Below, one piece after another: positions 21,446 through 30,515 of a stretch of DNA of 37,312 bases. The first letter of the stretch is position 1, and each line of letters starts with the position of its first letter. The stretch lies in the IMG/VR virus record IMGVR_UViG_3300038427_000120, positions 1 to 37,312 of that record; one strand, given 5' to 3'. This DNA is from a virus. The notes beneath the pieces are model-generated. The model did not search any database and had not been told where the DNA came from. It worked only from the letters and a program-made list of their open reading frames with translations. Made by a program: the position numbers and the translations under genes.

Positions 21446-24054
21446 TGACCCGTGTAATAGCGTGAGAGATCAGGACCATATTTGGCGTCGAACTGCGACG
21501 TGAGTTTGGGATTTTTCTGCAAGAATTCAATTGCGGCCTGCGGAATGGCCGCCAATGCACGGGCTTCCTGAACGTACTTCGATGGCGGATTTGCGCGATT
21601 GAACGCAAGATCGGCATCTGGCGCATTGCCATTGGCCGAAAGGAACGAATAGAAATCCTTCTGCCGTTGCAATCCCGCATTGATCGCCGCCGCGACCGTT
21701 CGCGCGCCCTGCGGTGTGTTTTGAATGCCAGGATTGAGAGAAATAGCCTGTTGAACGATTTGCGCGGCCTCGCGAGCGCCAAGCGTCCGGCTCATATCGA
21801 AGCCGAGACCGCCGTTGATTTTCTGCGCATTCTCAGCGGCGGAGATTTGATTTGGATCAAATGCCGGCGATGCGCCGACACCGGTCAGAAGCGTATTGAC
21901 GTACTTGGCCAAACCGAGACGTTCCGTTGCACCGGAACCAGGTGTCAACAAGCTCGCCCCCGTTGGCAATTGATCAAGCGAATGTTGCAACTCGCCGAGT
22001 TTCATTTGAGCCGTCGATGCAGTTTGATATGCCTCTTTGGCCTCTCCGAATTGCTTCACTTGCGCTTCTGCGACGCCGCGCCCCGTCGCTTCCTGCGCGG
22101 CCTTTTGGGCCAAGGTCATGGCCGGTTGCATCGTTGACCAGCCTTGCGGCGCGGCTAATGGCGTCGTGCTGTCGGCGGCAAGCCCTGTAGGAGCGGCGGT
22201 AACGCCCGACGCAGCGGTTGCCGCTGTAGCCGCCGTGGGGATCACAGGCGGAGCGCCGGGAGGCGACGTTGGCGCTCCCGGTAACGGCGCGGGCGGCGAC
22301 GGCACGATCGGAGCCACGCCGTTTTGTGCAGGAATTGGAGCGAGCGGATTATTTCCTTTGAGATTTGCAGGAAAAGAAAGCGCGGCCGCTTGCTCCAATG
22401 TGCCCGGCGCTCCTGGCTGGATAAAACCGCCTGGAACTGAACCGCCGGGTTGAGCCAAAGGCGCGCCCTGCGCCATAACTGCGCCTTCCGAGGGCGTCGC
22501 GCCATTGGCGGTTAGACCATTGCCGAAATTCCGCGTCATCACGGCGTAGACTTGGCTCAGCGTCCGCGGCTGAGACCCGGCATAAAAGATCGTCGGATTT
22601 TGCTTAGCCTCAGCGGGGAACAGCGCCGCAGCGTCAGCGTTTGGGTCTGCCGCTCCAGCCTGTATGAATTTCGCCGCACCGCCAGCGCCGAGAAAATGCG
22701 CCATGAAGAGATTTTTGTCGTTGACGGCAACTCCCGAGCCGGCGAGCGCCTTGGCATTGTCAGCCGTGAATGCCTGCATGGCTTTTGCAGCTTGTGCGGG
22801 GTCCGTCGCGCCATTCGCGGTCAATCCGAGTTCCGGATGCTGTTGCATCAATGTGCGCCATGTTCCCGGCATGAACTGATAAAGTCCCGCCGCACCACCA
22901 TTCGGATTGACAATTCCAGGAACATTTCCACTTTCATGCGCCGAAACGACGCCATAATAATTTGGGCCGTTCGCGGCAGGCGCAGCGCTCAGCGCAGCCG
23001 TCGGCGCAAAACTATTTGCCGCGACGGGAGCTGCTAATGGCTGAACTGGACGCGCATTTGGGCCGCTAGATGGATTGACGATTGCCGCGGGAAGAGCGGG
23101 CATAGCCGTAGGCGCGCCACTTTGCGCCATGATCGGCAGTGCGTTTGGCCCTCCCGGCGCGGCAGGGGCGGCGCTCGATAACCCCGGCGCGGCGCCGAAC
23201 GGCGCGGGCGCGCCGCCTGGACGTGCGATGTTCGCCAATCCGGGCGGCAGAAAGACGCCCTGTTGCGGTTCGGTTACGATCGGCTTGTAATTGGCCGTAG
23301 CCGCCGCCCCAGCTGCCGCCGCCCCCCCCGAGACTTCGGCGTAATCCTTCGACGCCATACCAGCCGCCTGCCAGGATTTGGCGATCGTGGCGAACTGCCC
23401 ATCGGACAGTTGGCTTTCCTGTTGCGCCTGTTGCGGCGTAATCAATCCCGCTTTGATGGCCTGTTGCAACGCATTCTGGCGAATCTCCGGAGGAATGCTC
23501 CCATCCGCTCCTATCCCAGAGACAACGCCATTTCCGATCTGACCCATGATGGTGGCGCGTTGGATTGCCGTTTCACCCCCCGTCTTGATCGCATTCATTG
23601 CCGTGCTGTACCCCTCGGCGCCAGCTCCGCGTAATGCATTTGGATCGCCTGTGGCGGCGAATTGCTGATTGGCCTGCGTCGTCATGCCTTGCTGCACAAC
23701 TCCGGGCCCCATGATCGCGAGACTATTCGGATCGCCGCTGGTGGCATAGGCCGCACTCGCTTTCAATGCCCGTGCGGTCTGGATATTACCGAGGATAGCG
23801 TTAGCGCCGGGCGCATCGGTCGCGGCGAGATTGCTGCTTTGCAGAGCATCGATTGGATCGGTTCCGGCCGCCACTGCCGAACCGTAATCACGAAGGGACT
23901 GCACCTTCTGGCCAAGAAACGCCGCATTGGCCTGCGCGACTCCAGTTTGGGCCGCGAGATATTGAAGCTGCGCAAGCGAGCTGATCTGCCCGATGACATC
24001 AGGAGCCTTGGTGGGCTGAACTCCTAAAGCGATGGAATCGTTAATATCCGGCAT
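21442..24054 (-). CDS. Internal virion protein with lytic transglycosylase domain (870 aa)
   Basis: The N-terminal third is helical (SIALGVQPTKAPDVIGQ, QISSLAQLQYLAAQTGVAQA). The middle carries an SLT domain at roughly 366-520: VSAHESGNVPG, with candidate catalytic Glu374, then GGAAGLYQFMPGTWRTL and a YAGSQPRTLSQVYAVM helix. Long Pro/Ala-rich linkers surround it, and a helical C-terminal part follows (AREAAQIVQQAISLNPG). SLT domains cleave the beta-1,4 glycosidic bond of peptidoglycan; in podoviruses such a domain on an injected protein opens the wall for DNA transfer. ATG 24054 overlaps the upstream stop region, and the stop overlaps the next start. High confidence for the domain, moderate for the ejection role. 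Confidence 0.85.
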   Translation of the reverse strand: MPDINDSIALGVQPTKAPDVIGQISSLAQLQYLAAQTGVAQANAAFLGQKVQSLRDYGSAVAAGTDPIDALQSSNLAATDAPGANAILGNIQTARALKASAAYATSGDPNSLAIMGPGVVQQGMTTQANQQFAATGDPNALRGAGAEGYSTAMNAIKTGGETAIQRATIMGQIGNGVVSGIGADGSIPPEIRQNALQQAIKAGLITPQQAQQESQLSDGQFATIAKSWQAAGMASKDYAEVSGGAAAAGAAATANYKPIVTEPQQGVFLPPGLANIARPGGAPAPFGAAPGLSSAAPAAPGGPNALPIMAQSGAPTAMPALPAAIVNPSSGPNARPVQPLAAPVAANSFAPTAALSAAPAANGPNYYGVVSAHESGNVPGIVNPNGGAAGLYQFMPGTWRTLMQQHPELGLTANGATDPAQAAKAMQAFTADNAKALAGSGVAVNDKNLFMAHFLGAGGAAKFIQAGAADPNADAAALFPAEAKQNPTIFYAGSQPRTLSQVYAVMTRNFGNGLTANGATPSEGAVMAQGAPLAQPGGSVPGGFIQPGAPGTLEQAAALSFPANLKGNNPLAPIPAQNGVAPIVPSPPAPLPGAPTSPPGAPPVIPTAATAATAASGVTAAPTGLAADSTTPLAAPQGWSTMQPAMTLAQKAAQEATGRGVAEAQVKQFGEAKEAYQTASTAQMKLGELQHSLDQLPTGASLLTPGSGATERLGLAKYVNTLLTGVGASPAFDPNQISAAENAQKINGGLGFDMSRTLGAREAAQIVQQAISLNPGIQNTPQGARTVAAAINAGLQRQKDFYSFLSANGNAPDADLAFNRANPPSKYVQEARALAAIPQAAIEFLQKNPKLTSQFDAKYGPDLSRYYTGQ

Positions 24055-24055
24055 T

Positions 24056-24904
24056 TTACGATCCTATCCCAAGGCTGGACAATAGGCCGCTCGTCTGATT
24101 TTCCGTCCCGAGATAATTGTTCACATTTGTGCTGTATGCGCTCATGAGATTGTTCGCGCCGCCGAGATTTCCGCTGAGCGCGCCAAGCAAGAGCGGCGTC
24201 GTCACGCTTCCCGCAGCACCCGTCAGCGCCGACGATAAGGCATTCGCCGACCCCACCGTGCCGGAAGCCTGAGCTTGTCCAATCGCCTGTTGCGAATTGG
24301 CCTGCGAATTGCCAGCGTTAAGCGAATTGCTCGCCGTCCCCGCCGCCGCGCTCTGTCCGATCTGAGACAAGGAGAGCAGTCGGCTGAAATAATTTCCAAA
24401 TTGCTGCGATGCGAGGCCTTGGCCATATTGCTGAGCGGCCTTGACCTGGCCGCCAGATTGTAGATTCCCTGAAGCAGCGGCCGACCGATCAAGCGCTTGC
24501 ATTCCCTGCTGAAAAGCGAATTGATAATCTGGAGACTTAGTGAAATTTGTCATCGCCGCATTGATGGCGCTCTGGCCCCCGGCGCTCGAAACGGTCGCAT
24601 TGACGTTTCCTGGGGTTACAACTCCAGTCGATGACGTAGTCGGGGCCGCGCTGCCCGTCGCGTTGTAGGCGATGCCGTAGAGATTGGCCAAGCTATTGGT
24701 AGCGCCCGTCCCGACCTGATTGTAAGGAGCGAGGGCGGCGAGCGACGTGTTCTCCGCCGAGACTTGCGTGTTCAGCGCATTCTGCGCAGCCGTGGCTTGC
24801 TCGCCAGCGGCCTTCGACGCCGCGTTAGAGCCGATCAGACCAGAGGCGAGCGACGCCGCTCCACCAATCGCCGAAGCGCCGAGAATTGCCGCCCCAACGC
24901 CCAT
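24056..24904 (-). CDS. DNA-transfer/ejection protein (P22 gp7-group-like)
   Basis: 282 residues; ATG 24904 with a strong GGAGG site. A Gly/Ala-rich hydrophobic start (ILGASAIGGAASLASGLIG) is followed by a helical region. The diagnostic stretch is YQFAFQQGMQALDRSAAASG with GQVKAAQQYGQGLASQQFGN and YFSRLLSLSQIGQSAA. This YxFxxxQGxxALxRSAAAxG pattern is typical of phage DNA-transfer proteins that leave the head with the genome. The C-terminus is Asn/Ser/Gly-rich. It precedes the transglycosylase protein, the normal ejection-protein order. Confidence 0.8.
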   Translation of the reverse strand: MGVGAAILGASAIGGAASLASGLIGSNAASKAAGEQATAAQNALNTQVSAENTSLAALAPYNQVGTGATNSLANLYGIAYNATGSAAPTTSSTGVVTPGNVNATVSSAGGQSAINAAMTNFTKSPDYQFAFQQGMQALDRSAAASGNLQSGGQVKAAQQYGQGLASQQFGNYFSRLLSLSQIGQSAAAGTASNSLNAGNSQANSQQAIGQAQASGTVGSANALSSALTGAAGSVTTPLLLGALSGNLGGANNLMSAYSTNVNNYLGTENQTSGLLSSLGIGS

Positions 24905-25981
24905 TTAGGCCTCCTCAAGGGAAAGACGATATATTTCACCATCATGCGCCGCTCCAAGGCGCTGGTAAAGAACGCCTGTTCGAGGCCCAGAACCTCGTGG
25001 ACCAGCGCGAAAGAAAACCTCGCTTACGCCGCGTCGCCGCAACGGCGGCAGCGCAGCTCGTTGCAACTTCAAGCCGAGGCCAGGAAATTCCGACGAAGCA
25101 AAAAACGCCGTGTGAATTGCGGATCGGATCGTCGTCGATTCAAGCGACGGACAGAGGATCGTCATGAGATAACCGAACATTCGTCCATTGGATCGAGCCG
25201 TAACGATTTGCATGTCGTCACGTTGCTCGATTGCCCGCATGACTGGAATGTTCTTTTGCAGGAAAGAATCTGGAGATTCCCCGACGGCGCAGGAATGCTC
25301 GGCGAAAAGTCGCGCGCCATCGCGAAGAAAGACATCGAATCGTTCTTCTGCGATCGTAACGCCATTCGGGACCACGACCGGATGTCCCGCCATATCGGCG
25401 AGGATGACTTGCTTTGCTTGCGCCGCCAGTCTAGCCATTTGCGGCGCATAAGCACGGGCGTAGCGGACCATTGCCGGCATTGAGCACTGAATATTGATCG
25501 AAGCGAGAGAAGCCCACCATGCGCCATCGTAGGGCATTTGCAGGCAATGCTCGAAAAGACGAACGCAAGTTCTTTCGTCGGCCAATTCATCAAATCGGAT
25601 AGAAAGCGCATTCGTAACGCGACGTTCGATCTGATCAAGTTTCGCATCCAAGCGCATTATTTGCTCTGCCAACGCACGGCGATCGAACGAAAAGACGCCC
25701 TGCATATCAAGCGCCATGACGCTATCGACAACTTCCGGAACAGGTCGCCGGACAACGGCGACGTGAAGATCGGAACGGTATTTCATCACCAAGCGCCACC
25801 ATGGCGCAGCGTTTGTTTCGACGGTTCCTGTGTAATTTTGCGAAAACCATGCCTTTACATCGTCGAGCGAACGCATATGGCGCAGTTCATCATGGCCGCA
25901 ATTCCATTCGCGATAACTTAGAAACCGTGACAGCCAAGCCGTCCGGCTTCTTGGTAGAGCGAACACGATGAATGGCCGCAC
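24905..25981 (-). CDS. Sulfotransferase-like domain fused to a GNAT-like domain (358 aa)
   Basis: GTG 25981 follows GGAG. Residues 7-20 (FALPRSRTAWLSRF) match the PAPS 5'-phosphosulfate loop of sulfotransferases. About 75-91 (VAVVRRPVPEVVDSVMA) matches the 3'-phosphate-binding strand/helix with its Arg and Ser. The region between contains CGHDE and WWRLVMKY. After ~200 residues the protein changes to a GNAT-like C-terminus (about 243-358): GRMFGYLMTILCPS, FPGLGLKLQRAALPPLRRRG, then YQRLGAAHDGEIYRL. Both folds transfer small groups, sulfate and acyl. In this position, between tail and ejection genes, it is a structural-region gene, not a metabolic one. It may modify a virion or host surface component, but no substrate can be read from sequence. 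Confidence 0.7.
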   Translation of the reverse strand: MRPFIVFALPRSRTAWLSRFLSYREWNCGHDELRHMRSLDDVKAWFSQNYTGTVETNAAPWWRLVMKYRSDLHVAVVRRPVPEVVDSVMALDMQGVFSFDRRALAEQIMRLDAKLDQIERRVTNALSIRFDELADERTCVRLFEHCLQMPYDGAWWASLASINIQCSMPAMVRYARAYAPQMARLAAQAKQVILADMAGHPVVVPNGVTIAEERFDVFLRDGARLFAEHSCAVGESPDSFLQKNIPVMRAIEQRDDMQIVTARSNGRMFGYLMTILCPSLESTTIRSAIHTAFFASSEFPGLGLKLQRAALPPLRRRGVSEVFFRAGPRGSGPRTGVLYQRLGAAHDGEIYRLSLEEA

Positions 25982-25984
25982 TGC

Positions 25985-26758
25985 TTAATGCTCCGTTTTT
26001 GAAGCGAGCGAGAAAATAAAGAAATGACTGCCGTGCAATTCCAACACGCAATCGCCGATGTCGATCATCAATGGTTCTCGATTGACGATTGCAATCGGGC
26101 TTCGGTTCGCCATTGCCGCCCACCGATTATAGAAAACCGCGCCCTTGTCGGGCTGTCCGCATCGGATCATCTCGACGGCGCAACCGACAAAACGGTCTCC
26201 GGCCTCGTCAACGTCGCGAACCGCGCGCGGCGCGCTGAGACGTTCATACTCCGCATCGATGCCGGTCCGATAGGACGCGCCGATCTCCGTCATTTCTCGT
26301 GCGGCGAGCATCCAATCCTGAATGACGAGCGAATAGATATCGGCGTAGATGATCTCGCCGTCCATAATCCAGCCGCGCTCGGCGCGAAATTGAAACTTGG
26401 CTCCGATCGCTTCGACAAGCGCTTTGGCCGCGTCGAAACCTTTTGGCGCCCGAATGAGAATTTCGACGGCTTCGGTATGCGTAAAAGCCCATGCCAAGGC
26501 GGCACGAGCCATCTCTACGGTCCATGCTCCACGACCCCGCGGAAGCGCCTGGACATGAGCCTCGTAAATTCCCGGCTGCTGCTGATCGAGAATGACCCCT
26601 CCCCATTGTCCAAGCAGCGCAACATTGCGATCATCGGCAAGAGGAAGCGTTAGATCAAGCGGCCCTTCGCTTTGACCATGCACGAATGGATAGATCGACG
26701 GATCATTGATGATCTCGTTAATCCTGACCGCATCCGTCGCCATGACGAGGCTGATCAT
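25985..26758 (-). CDS. GNAT acetyltransferase-like protein of the virion cluster
   Basis: 257 residues; ATG 26758 overlaps the upstream stop and follows GGGGGAATAA. The N-terminal ~170 residues show the GNAT order: IINDPSIYPFVHG, a beta-bulge strand (VILDQQQPGIYEAHVQAL), the acyl-CoA pyrophosphate loop PRGRGAWTVEMARAALAWAF, and IGAKFQFRAERGW. Related proteins occur in many podovirus head/tail clusters. The last ~80 residues (GCAVEMIRCGQPDKG and a beta end) are not part of the usual domain. It is followed by a second GNAT-like domain in the fusion gene, which may make a functional pair. The acyl acceptor is unknown. Confidence 0.75.
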   Translation of the reverse strand: MISLVMATDAVRINEIINDPSIYPFVHGQSEGPLDLTLPLADDRNVALLGQWGGVILDQQQPGIYEAHVQALPRGRGAWTVEMARAALAWAFTHTEAVEILIRAPKGFDAAKALVEAIGAKFQFRAERGWIMDGEIIYADIYSLVIQDWMLAAREMTEIGASYRTGIDAEYERLSAPRAVRDVDEAGDRFVGCAVEMIRCGQPDKGAVFYNRWAAMANRSPIAIVNREPLMIDIGDCVLELHGSHFFIFSLASKTEH

Positions 26759-27069
26759 TTATTCCCCCATCCCACTTTAAGTCCGGAAGAAGATTCCTTA
26801 ACCCAAAGCGTTTGTCCGGAACCGCCATTCGTATTCACATAGAGATCGCCGATGTTACCAGCAACACGGCCGTTTGGCGAGCCAGAACCGGCACTTATCG
26901 TCACGCCGTTTCCTAACACATTTTGCGATACTCCGCTCGCTGTCGTGCCGTTGATCGCCGCGCAGATGTTTGTCAGAAAGCGAAACGCCTGCGCGGTCAA
27001 GACGAGCGATTGCGCGGCGCCGGCTTGGACGAAAGCAATCGTGGCGTTCGGAGGAATGATCGCAGCCAT
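26755..27069 (-). CDS. Small beta-rich structural protein (104 aa)
   Basis: ATG 27069 overlaps the stop of the gp10-like gene and follows GGAGGAGG. Residues include AQSLVLTAQAFRFLTNICAA and a Gly/Asn/Ser-rich C-terminal half (NGRVAGNIGDLYVNTNGG, WVKES). The latter resembles a short fragment of phage fibre-attachment domains. Probably a small virion component or tail-fibre adaptor; the name is by context. Confidence 0.6.
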   Translation of the reverse strand: MAAIIPPNATIAFVQAGAAQSLVLTAQAFRFLTNICAAINGTTASGVSQNVLGNGVTISAGSGSPNGRVAGNIGDLYVNTNGGSGQTLWVKESSSGLKVGWGNK

Positions 27070-29006
27070 TAAACCTCCTCCAAATCGGCCGTGATGAATG
27101 TATCGATGAAATTTCTCGGGACGGGATCGGAAATCGTGACCCTAAACCGCCAATCCCGCGCCTTCCCCATTTTCTTCCAAATCAAGCGCGTCGCATAAGC
27201 GCCGATCGCTCCCAAGCTTTGCCACATCTGGAAAAGTCCATAGGTGCGTCCTTGATCGCGCGAGACCTGCAGCATGACCTGTGGATTTGCTCCTTGTCCC
27301 GTTTGAAGCCCGACGCCAGTCTCCATGTTGATTTCCAACTTCGAAATGAACACCCGTTTTCGGTCCTTGTGAACCGGCGGCGAATCCATCAATCCGATCA
27401 TCGGCGAGCCGAACTCGGTGTACGTCGTATCCGAGAGATAGCCGATCTGGCCGCTCATAGAATCTCCAATCAAGGTCTGTTCGTTGAATACGACCGAACA
27501 ATTTCCTCGCCAGCGTCCAGAAAACGGCGTCGCGGCGACATAGGAAACACGCTCATGCCATAGATTTGACGCAATATCGAATATCCAAGTCGCATTGGCG
27601 CTTGGGAAGGTAACGACAATGAATTTATGTCCACCAAATGTATATGAGAATACGTTAGCGTCTGAAATCAATAGATACGTCGCCCATGTCTTTTCTATTG
27701 CAAACGTGCTCATCCGCCTCAATAGCACTCCGTCCAAGCGATATAATATCAAATCGTTACCAAGAAAGAATACGGCATTGTCTTCCTTGACTATTGCCAA
27801 TGACGCCGCGCATCCTCTCTCGATCGTCGCACCGTCATAACGTGAAAACGGATCGTTGTTCGCTCCGGTATCGTACCATGTTTCGATCGATCTCTGCTTA
27901 AATATCAACAAGTTTTCCTGTTGATTGACTGTAGCCAGCACATAACTGGAATCGACCTCGGCTGTGTTATAGTCCAAGGCGTTATATGTGGTTCCGTCAA
28001 GAATGGCGGAATAAAACCATTGATTTGTACCAGCCCAATCTAAGACGAAATATTCGTCATAGAACGTTACCGTATTGGCAGCGTTGAAATTTGCGTTCTC
28101 AGAGATGTTTGTAAACCCAAGAGGAGGACCACCCCACGTCATCGTAAATTCCGCGCCGTTTCCAACTCCCGTCGTCGAAATCTCATTTGCCGGATTAGGA
28201 GGCGTCTCGCTATATTGTCCCGCCGTGCTGATATCCACGCTTTCAATCGCCCCATTGCCCACTGCCGTGACCTCGAGGACTAATTGCGTCGTCGAGGTTC
28301 CTCCAGCAATTGGGATGGTGTCGCCGACTTGATAGTTGGCCCCCCCGAAGACGAGCGCCGCTGTCGAGGCAACGTAGGGGCTTGTCGAACCCCATGTAAT
28401 ATCAAAAATTGCTCCGCTGCCTTGCCCGGACGTGCTTGCTTGACTGACTGGATTAGAGGGGAGCACCGTATAAGAACCGGCGACATAAATTGCAATTTCC
28501 GAAATGGGGGCAAGAACGCTATCGACTTGCAGGATCGCGGCGGTCGAGTAGATTCCCCCTCCGATCGTCACTTGATCGCCAACCGCAAAATCGCTTCCGC
28601 CATTTACTGGAACGGCGGCCGTTGCGTAAAATGTCGATTTCGGCGCATAAACCCATCCTCCGACGCCATTGACAATCTCGACCTGGAATCCATTATTGGC
28701 CATCGACACGACGCCAAAGCCCTCTATGCCAGTACCCAGACGCGTGACGATGCCAGAGACGCTAACCGAATACAGTGCATTTCCCGAAACAACGTAAAGC
28801 ACGTTGTTCATTACGTTGGCGCCGCGGATTGGACCGTTGCCGACGGTCACCCATGGTAGAATTCCAGGGCTGGCCAAAACCGAAATTGTGTCTTTGGCGT
28901 CCTGTGGTTCGCGCTCAGCATAATAATTGACGCATCGTTGCGATGAAACTGGGAGCGCATCGAGCTTATAGCTCTGCGTCGCCCAAGGAATGCGAATCGG
29001 GTCCAT
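27069..29006 (-). CDS. P22 gp10-like tail hub / packaged-DNA stabilisation protein with beta insert
   Basis: 645 residues; ATG 29006. The start (IPWATQSYKLDALPVSSQRC and NYYAEREPQDAK) and the repeated YRLDGVLLRRMS/WATYLL pattern of a beta-propeller are the signature of P22 gp10-type hub proteins, which sit between gp4 and the needle and stop DNA leaking from the filled head. The order gp4-like then gp10-like supports it. Between about residues 130 and 297 is an insertion made of repeated beta units (VAGSYTVLPSNPVSQAST and GGANYQVGDTIPIAGG) that resemble fibre modules and are not part of the usual hub. The C-terminus ends DTFITADLEEV. Confidence 0.85.
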   Translation of the reverse strand: MDPIRIPWATQSYKLDALPVSSQRCVNYYAEREPQDAKDTISVLASPGILPWVTVGNGPIRGANVMNNVLYVVSGNALYSVSVSGIVTRLGTGIEGFGVVSMANNGFQVEIVNGVGGWVYAPKSTFYATAAVPVNGGSDFAVGDQVTIGGGIYSTAAILQVDSVLAPISEIAIYVAGSYTVLPSNPVSQASTSGQGSGAIFDITWGSTSPYVASTAALVFGGANYQVGDTIPIAGGTSTTQLVLEVTAVGNGAIESVDISTAGQYSETPPNPANEISTTGVGNGAEFTMTWGGPPLGFTNISENANFNAANTVTFYDEYFVLDWAGTNQWFYSAILDGTTYNALDYNTAEVDSSYVLATVNQQENLLIFKQRSIETWYDTGANNDPFSRYDGATIERGCAASLAIVKEDNAVFFLGNDLILYRLDGVLLRRMSTFAIEKTWATYLLISDANVFSYTFGGHKFIVVTFPSANATWIFDIASNLWHERVSYVAATPFSGRWRGNCSVVFNEQTLIGDSMSGQIGYLSDTTYTEFGSPMIGLMDSPPVHKDRKRVFISKLEINMETGVGLQTGQGANPQVMLQVSRDQGRTYGLFQMWQSLGAIGAYATRLIWKKMGKARDWRFRVTISDPVPRNFIDTFITADLEEV

Positions 29007-29009
29007 GCC

Positions 29010-29972
29010 CTATCGCCCCGTCTGATCAAAATTGACGCCGAAATATACGCTCTCGGGCTCGCGGTCCCATCCCTGGACGATCTCCAACGATTTTGCCGCC
29101 TTTGCCGCAATGACGCCCATGCGCTGCTGGCCAACGCCATATTCTGGAGCAAGTTCCTCAGCCAGATTCCAAGCAAGCGCGTTAAGCCACTCCTGGGGAA
29201 AATCCGGCGTATCGCTCGCGTTGGCAAAATCGAGCAAAGCCGTTTGCGCCGTGAATTTCATTGCACTGAGAGAATCGGGCGGCGCTGGCCATAGCCAATT
29301 TTTGCCAATCGCCAATTGCGGGTCATAGAAATATTGCGTGATCGTTCCCGTCGAAAGCTTGTCAGGCAAGTCTCGATAATCGAGACGAGCCATGCGAATC
29401 AACGGCGTCTCGATCCCAGAGGAAAGATAAAATCGTCTCGCGTCCATAATGCGCAATGGGCGCGTGAATTTATAGGCTGGCGCGTAATCGACGACGATCG
29501 AACCGACATTGACCGGAGAGGGCAATCCTGTCGCAATCGTGACCGCGCCTCCCGATGGGGGCGCCGTAACCGTCGTCCAAAACAGCGCGTTCGTGTACAG
29601 CAAAATCCCGATATTGTCGCCGCTGTTGATCCCGGCCGTAGAAGCGAGTGGGATCGAAGTTGCCGCGGCAAGCGCGTTGGCCGAAAGCGATGTCTGCACC
29701 CAATTCGCATCGGTGCAGCTAAAATCAGTGTTTGTCCCGCCAAGCGAATATGAAATTTGATTAGGCTGCGTGAACAGAACCCCCTCGGTTTCCGTCCAAA
29801 GATGCAACCCCGTCGCTTGCCATTCCGCCACCATAGCATTGAGCGCATCAAAGGCGTCGCTGTATTCCTGTGCGCCAGGCGTCTCGCCGGATTGGATAGC
29901 AATGCATTGGCGCAACGCGCGCCGGATGATCGTATCGACCGTGGGAGAGTATGTGCTGGACGCGATGCTCAT
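29010..29972 (-). CDS. P22 gp4-like tail accessory / head completion protein
   Basis: 320 residues, ATG overlapping the upstream stop. The N-terminal helices (VDTIIRRALRQCIAIQSGE, SDAFDALNAMVAEWQATG) and later YVDYAP/RIMDARRFYLS plus DFPQEWLNALAWNLAEELA are conserved in P22 gp4-type proteins, which form the first ring beneath the portal. In this phage a beta-type insert (SIPLASTAGINSGDNIG) lengthens the protein. Its place just before the gp10-like gene is the canonical order. P22 gp4 also has muramidase-like activity; I see no catalytic motif here. Confidence 0.8.
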   Translation of the reverse strand: MSIASSTYSPTVDTIIRRALRQCIAIQSGETPGAQEYSDAFDALNAMVAEWQATGLHLWTETEGVLFTQPNQISYSLGGTNTDFSCTDANWVQTSLSANALAAATSIPLASTAGINSGDNIGILLYTNALFWTTVTAPPSGGAVTIATGLPSPVNVGSIVVDYAPAYKFTRPLRIMDARRFYLSSGIETPLIRMARLDYRDLPDKLSTGTITQYFYDPQLAIGKNWLWPAPPDSLSAMKFTAQTALLDFANASDTPDFPQEWLNALAWNLAEELAPEYGVGQQRMGVIAAKAAKSLEIVQGWDREPESVYFGVNFDQTGR

Positions 29973-30490
29973 GATACCCCGCCTCCAGGATAAGACTGAG
30001 GTTGAACGCCAGCGTATGCGGTATTGGTCACAAGCGCTCCATTTGCTGCCGGCTGCGGCAATGGCTGGGCAATGCCCAAAGCGTCGACGAGGAGAAAATC
30101 TTGATTGAAATCGGGGCTGTAATCCCCTCCTACCGCGACAACTGCGACAAAGAAGTTTGATCCGTCTTCAAGAATGATGGTCAGAACATTTCCGACCGCG
30201 ACTGGAATCCAAGTCGCGGGATATATCGTTGTCGATTGAATAGGAGCCGACACGGCTAACGTCGTACTGTAGCCAAGAAATATGTTGGTCTGCCGAGGCC
30301 GCGGTTCCGGAACCGTCTGGTCATCACGACGACCACGCACGAAGTCTTGTGCATTTCGCGGTTCCCATGACTTCGTCCGAACGAAATATCCTTGCCACGT
30401 CTTTTTCGTCGCTTCGGCGCGTTCCGGAAAACCCGTCAAATCGTCTACACGATAGAACGATCCCGGCTTATAGCGTAGTTTCGTTCCCAT
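29969..30490 (-). CDS. Virion-cluster protein (173 aa), unknown function
   Basis: ATG 30490 follows AGGTGGG. The N-terminal motif LRYKPGSFYRVDDLTGF, then WQGYFVRTKSWEPRNAQDF and RDDQTVPEPRPRQT, is strongly patterned and matches a small family found next to gp4 genes in rhizobial podoviruses. The C-terminal half is beta-rich (ILEDGSNFFVAVVAVGGD). It probably belongs to the head-tail connector or decoration set. It overlaps the gp4-like gene by 4 bases. Confidence 0.7.
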   Translation of the reverse strand: MGTKLRYKPGSFYRVDDLTGFPERAEATKKTWQGYFVRTKSWEPRNAQDFVRGRRDDQTVPEPRPRQTNIFLGYSTTLAVSAPIQSTTIYPATWIPVAVGNVLTIILEDGSNFFVAVVAVGGDYSPDFNQDFLLVDALGIAQPLPQPAANGALVTNTAYAGVQPQSYPGGGVS

Positions 30491-30515
30491 GGCCCACCTG
30501 AAATAAGCCCAATAA

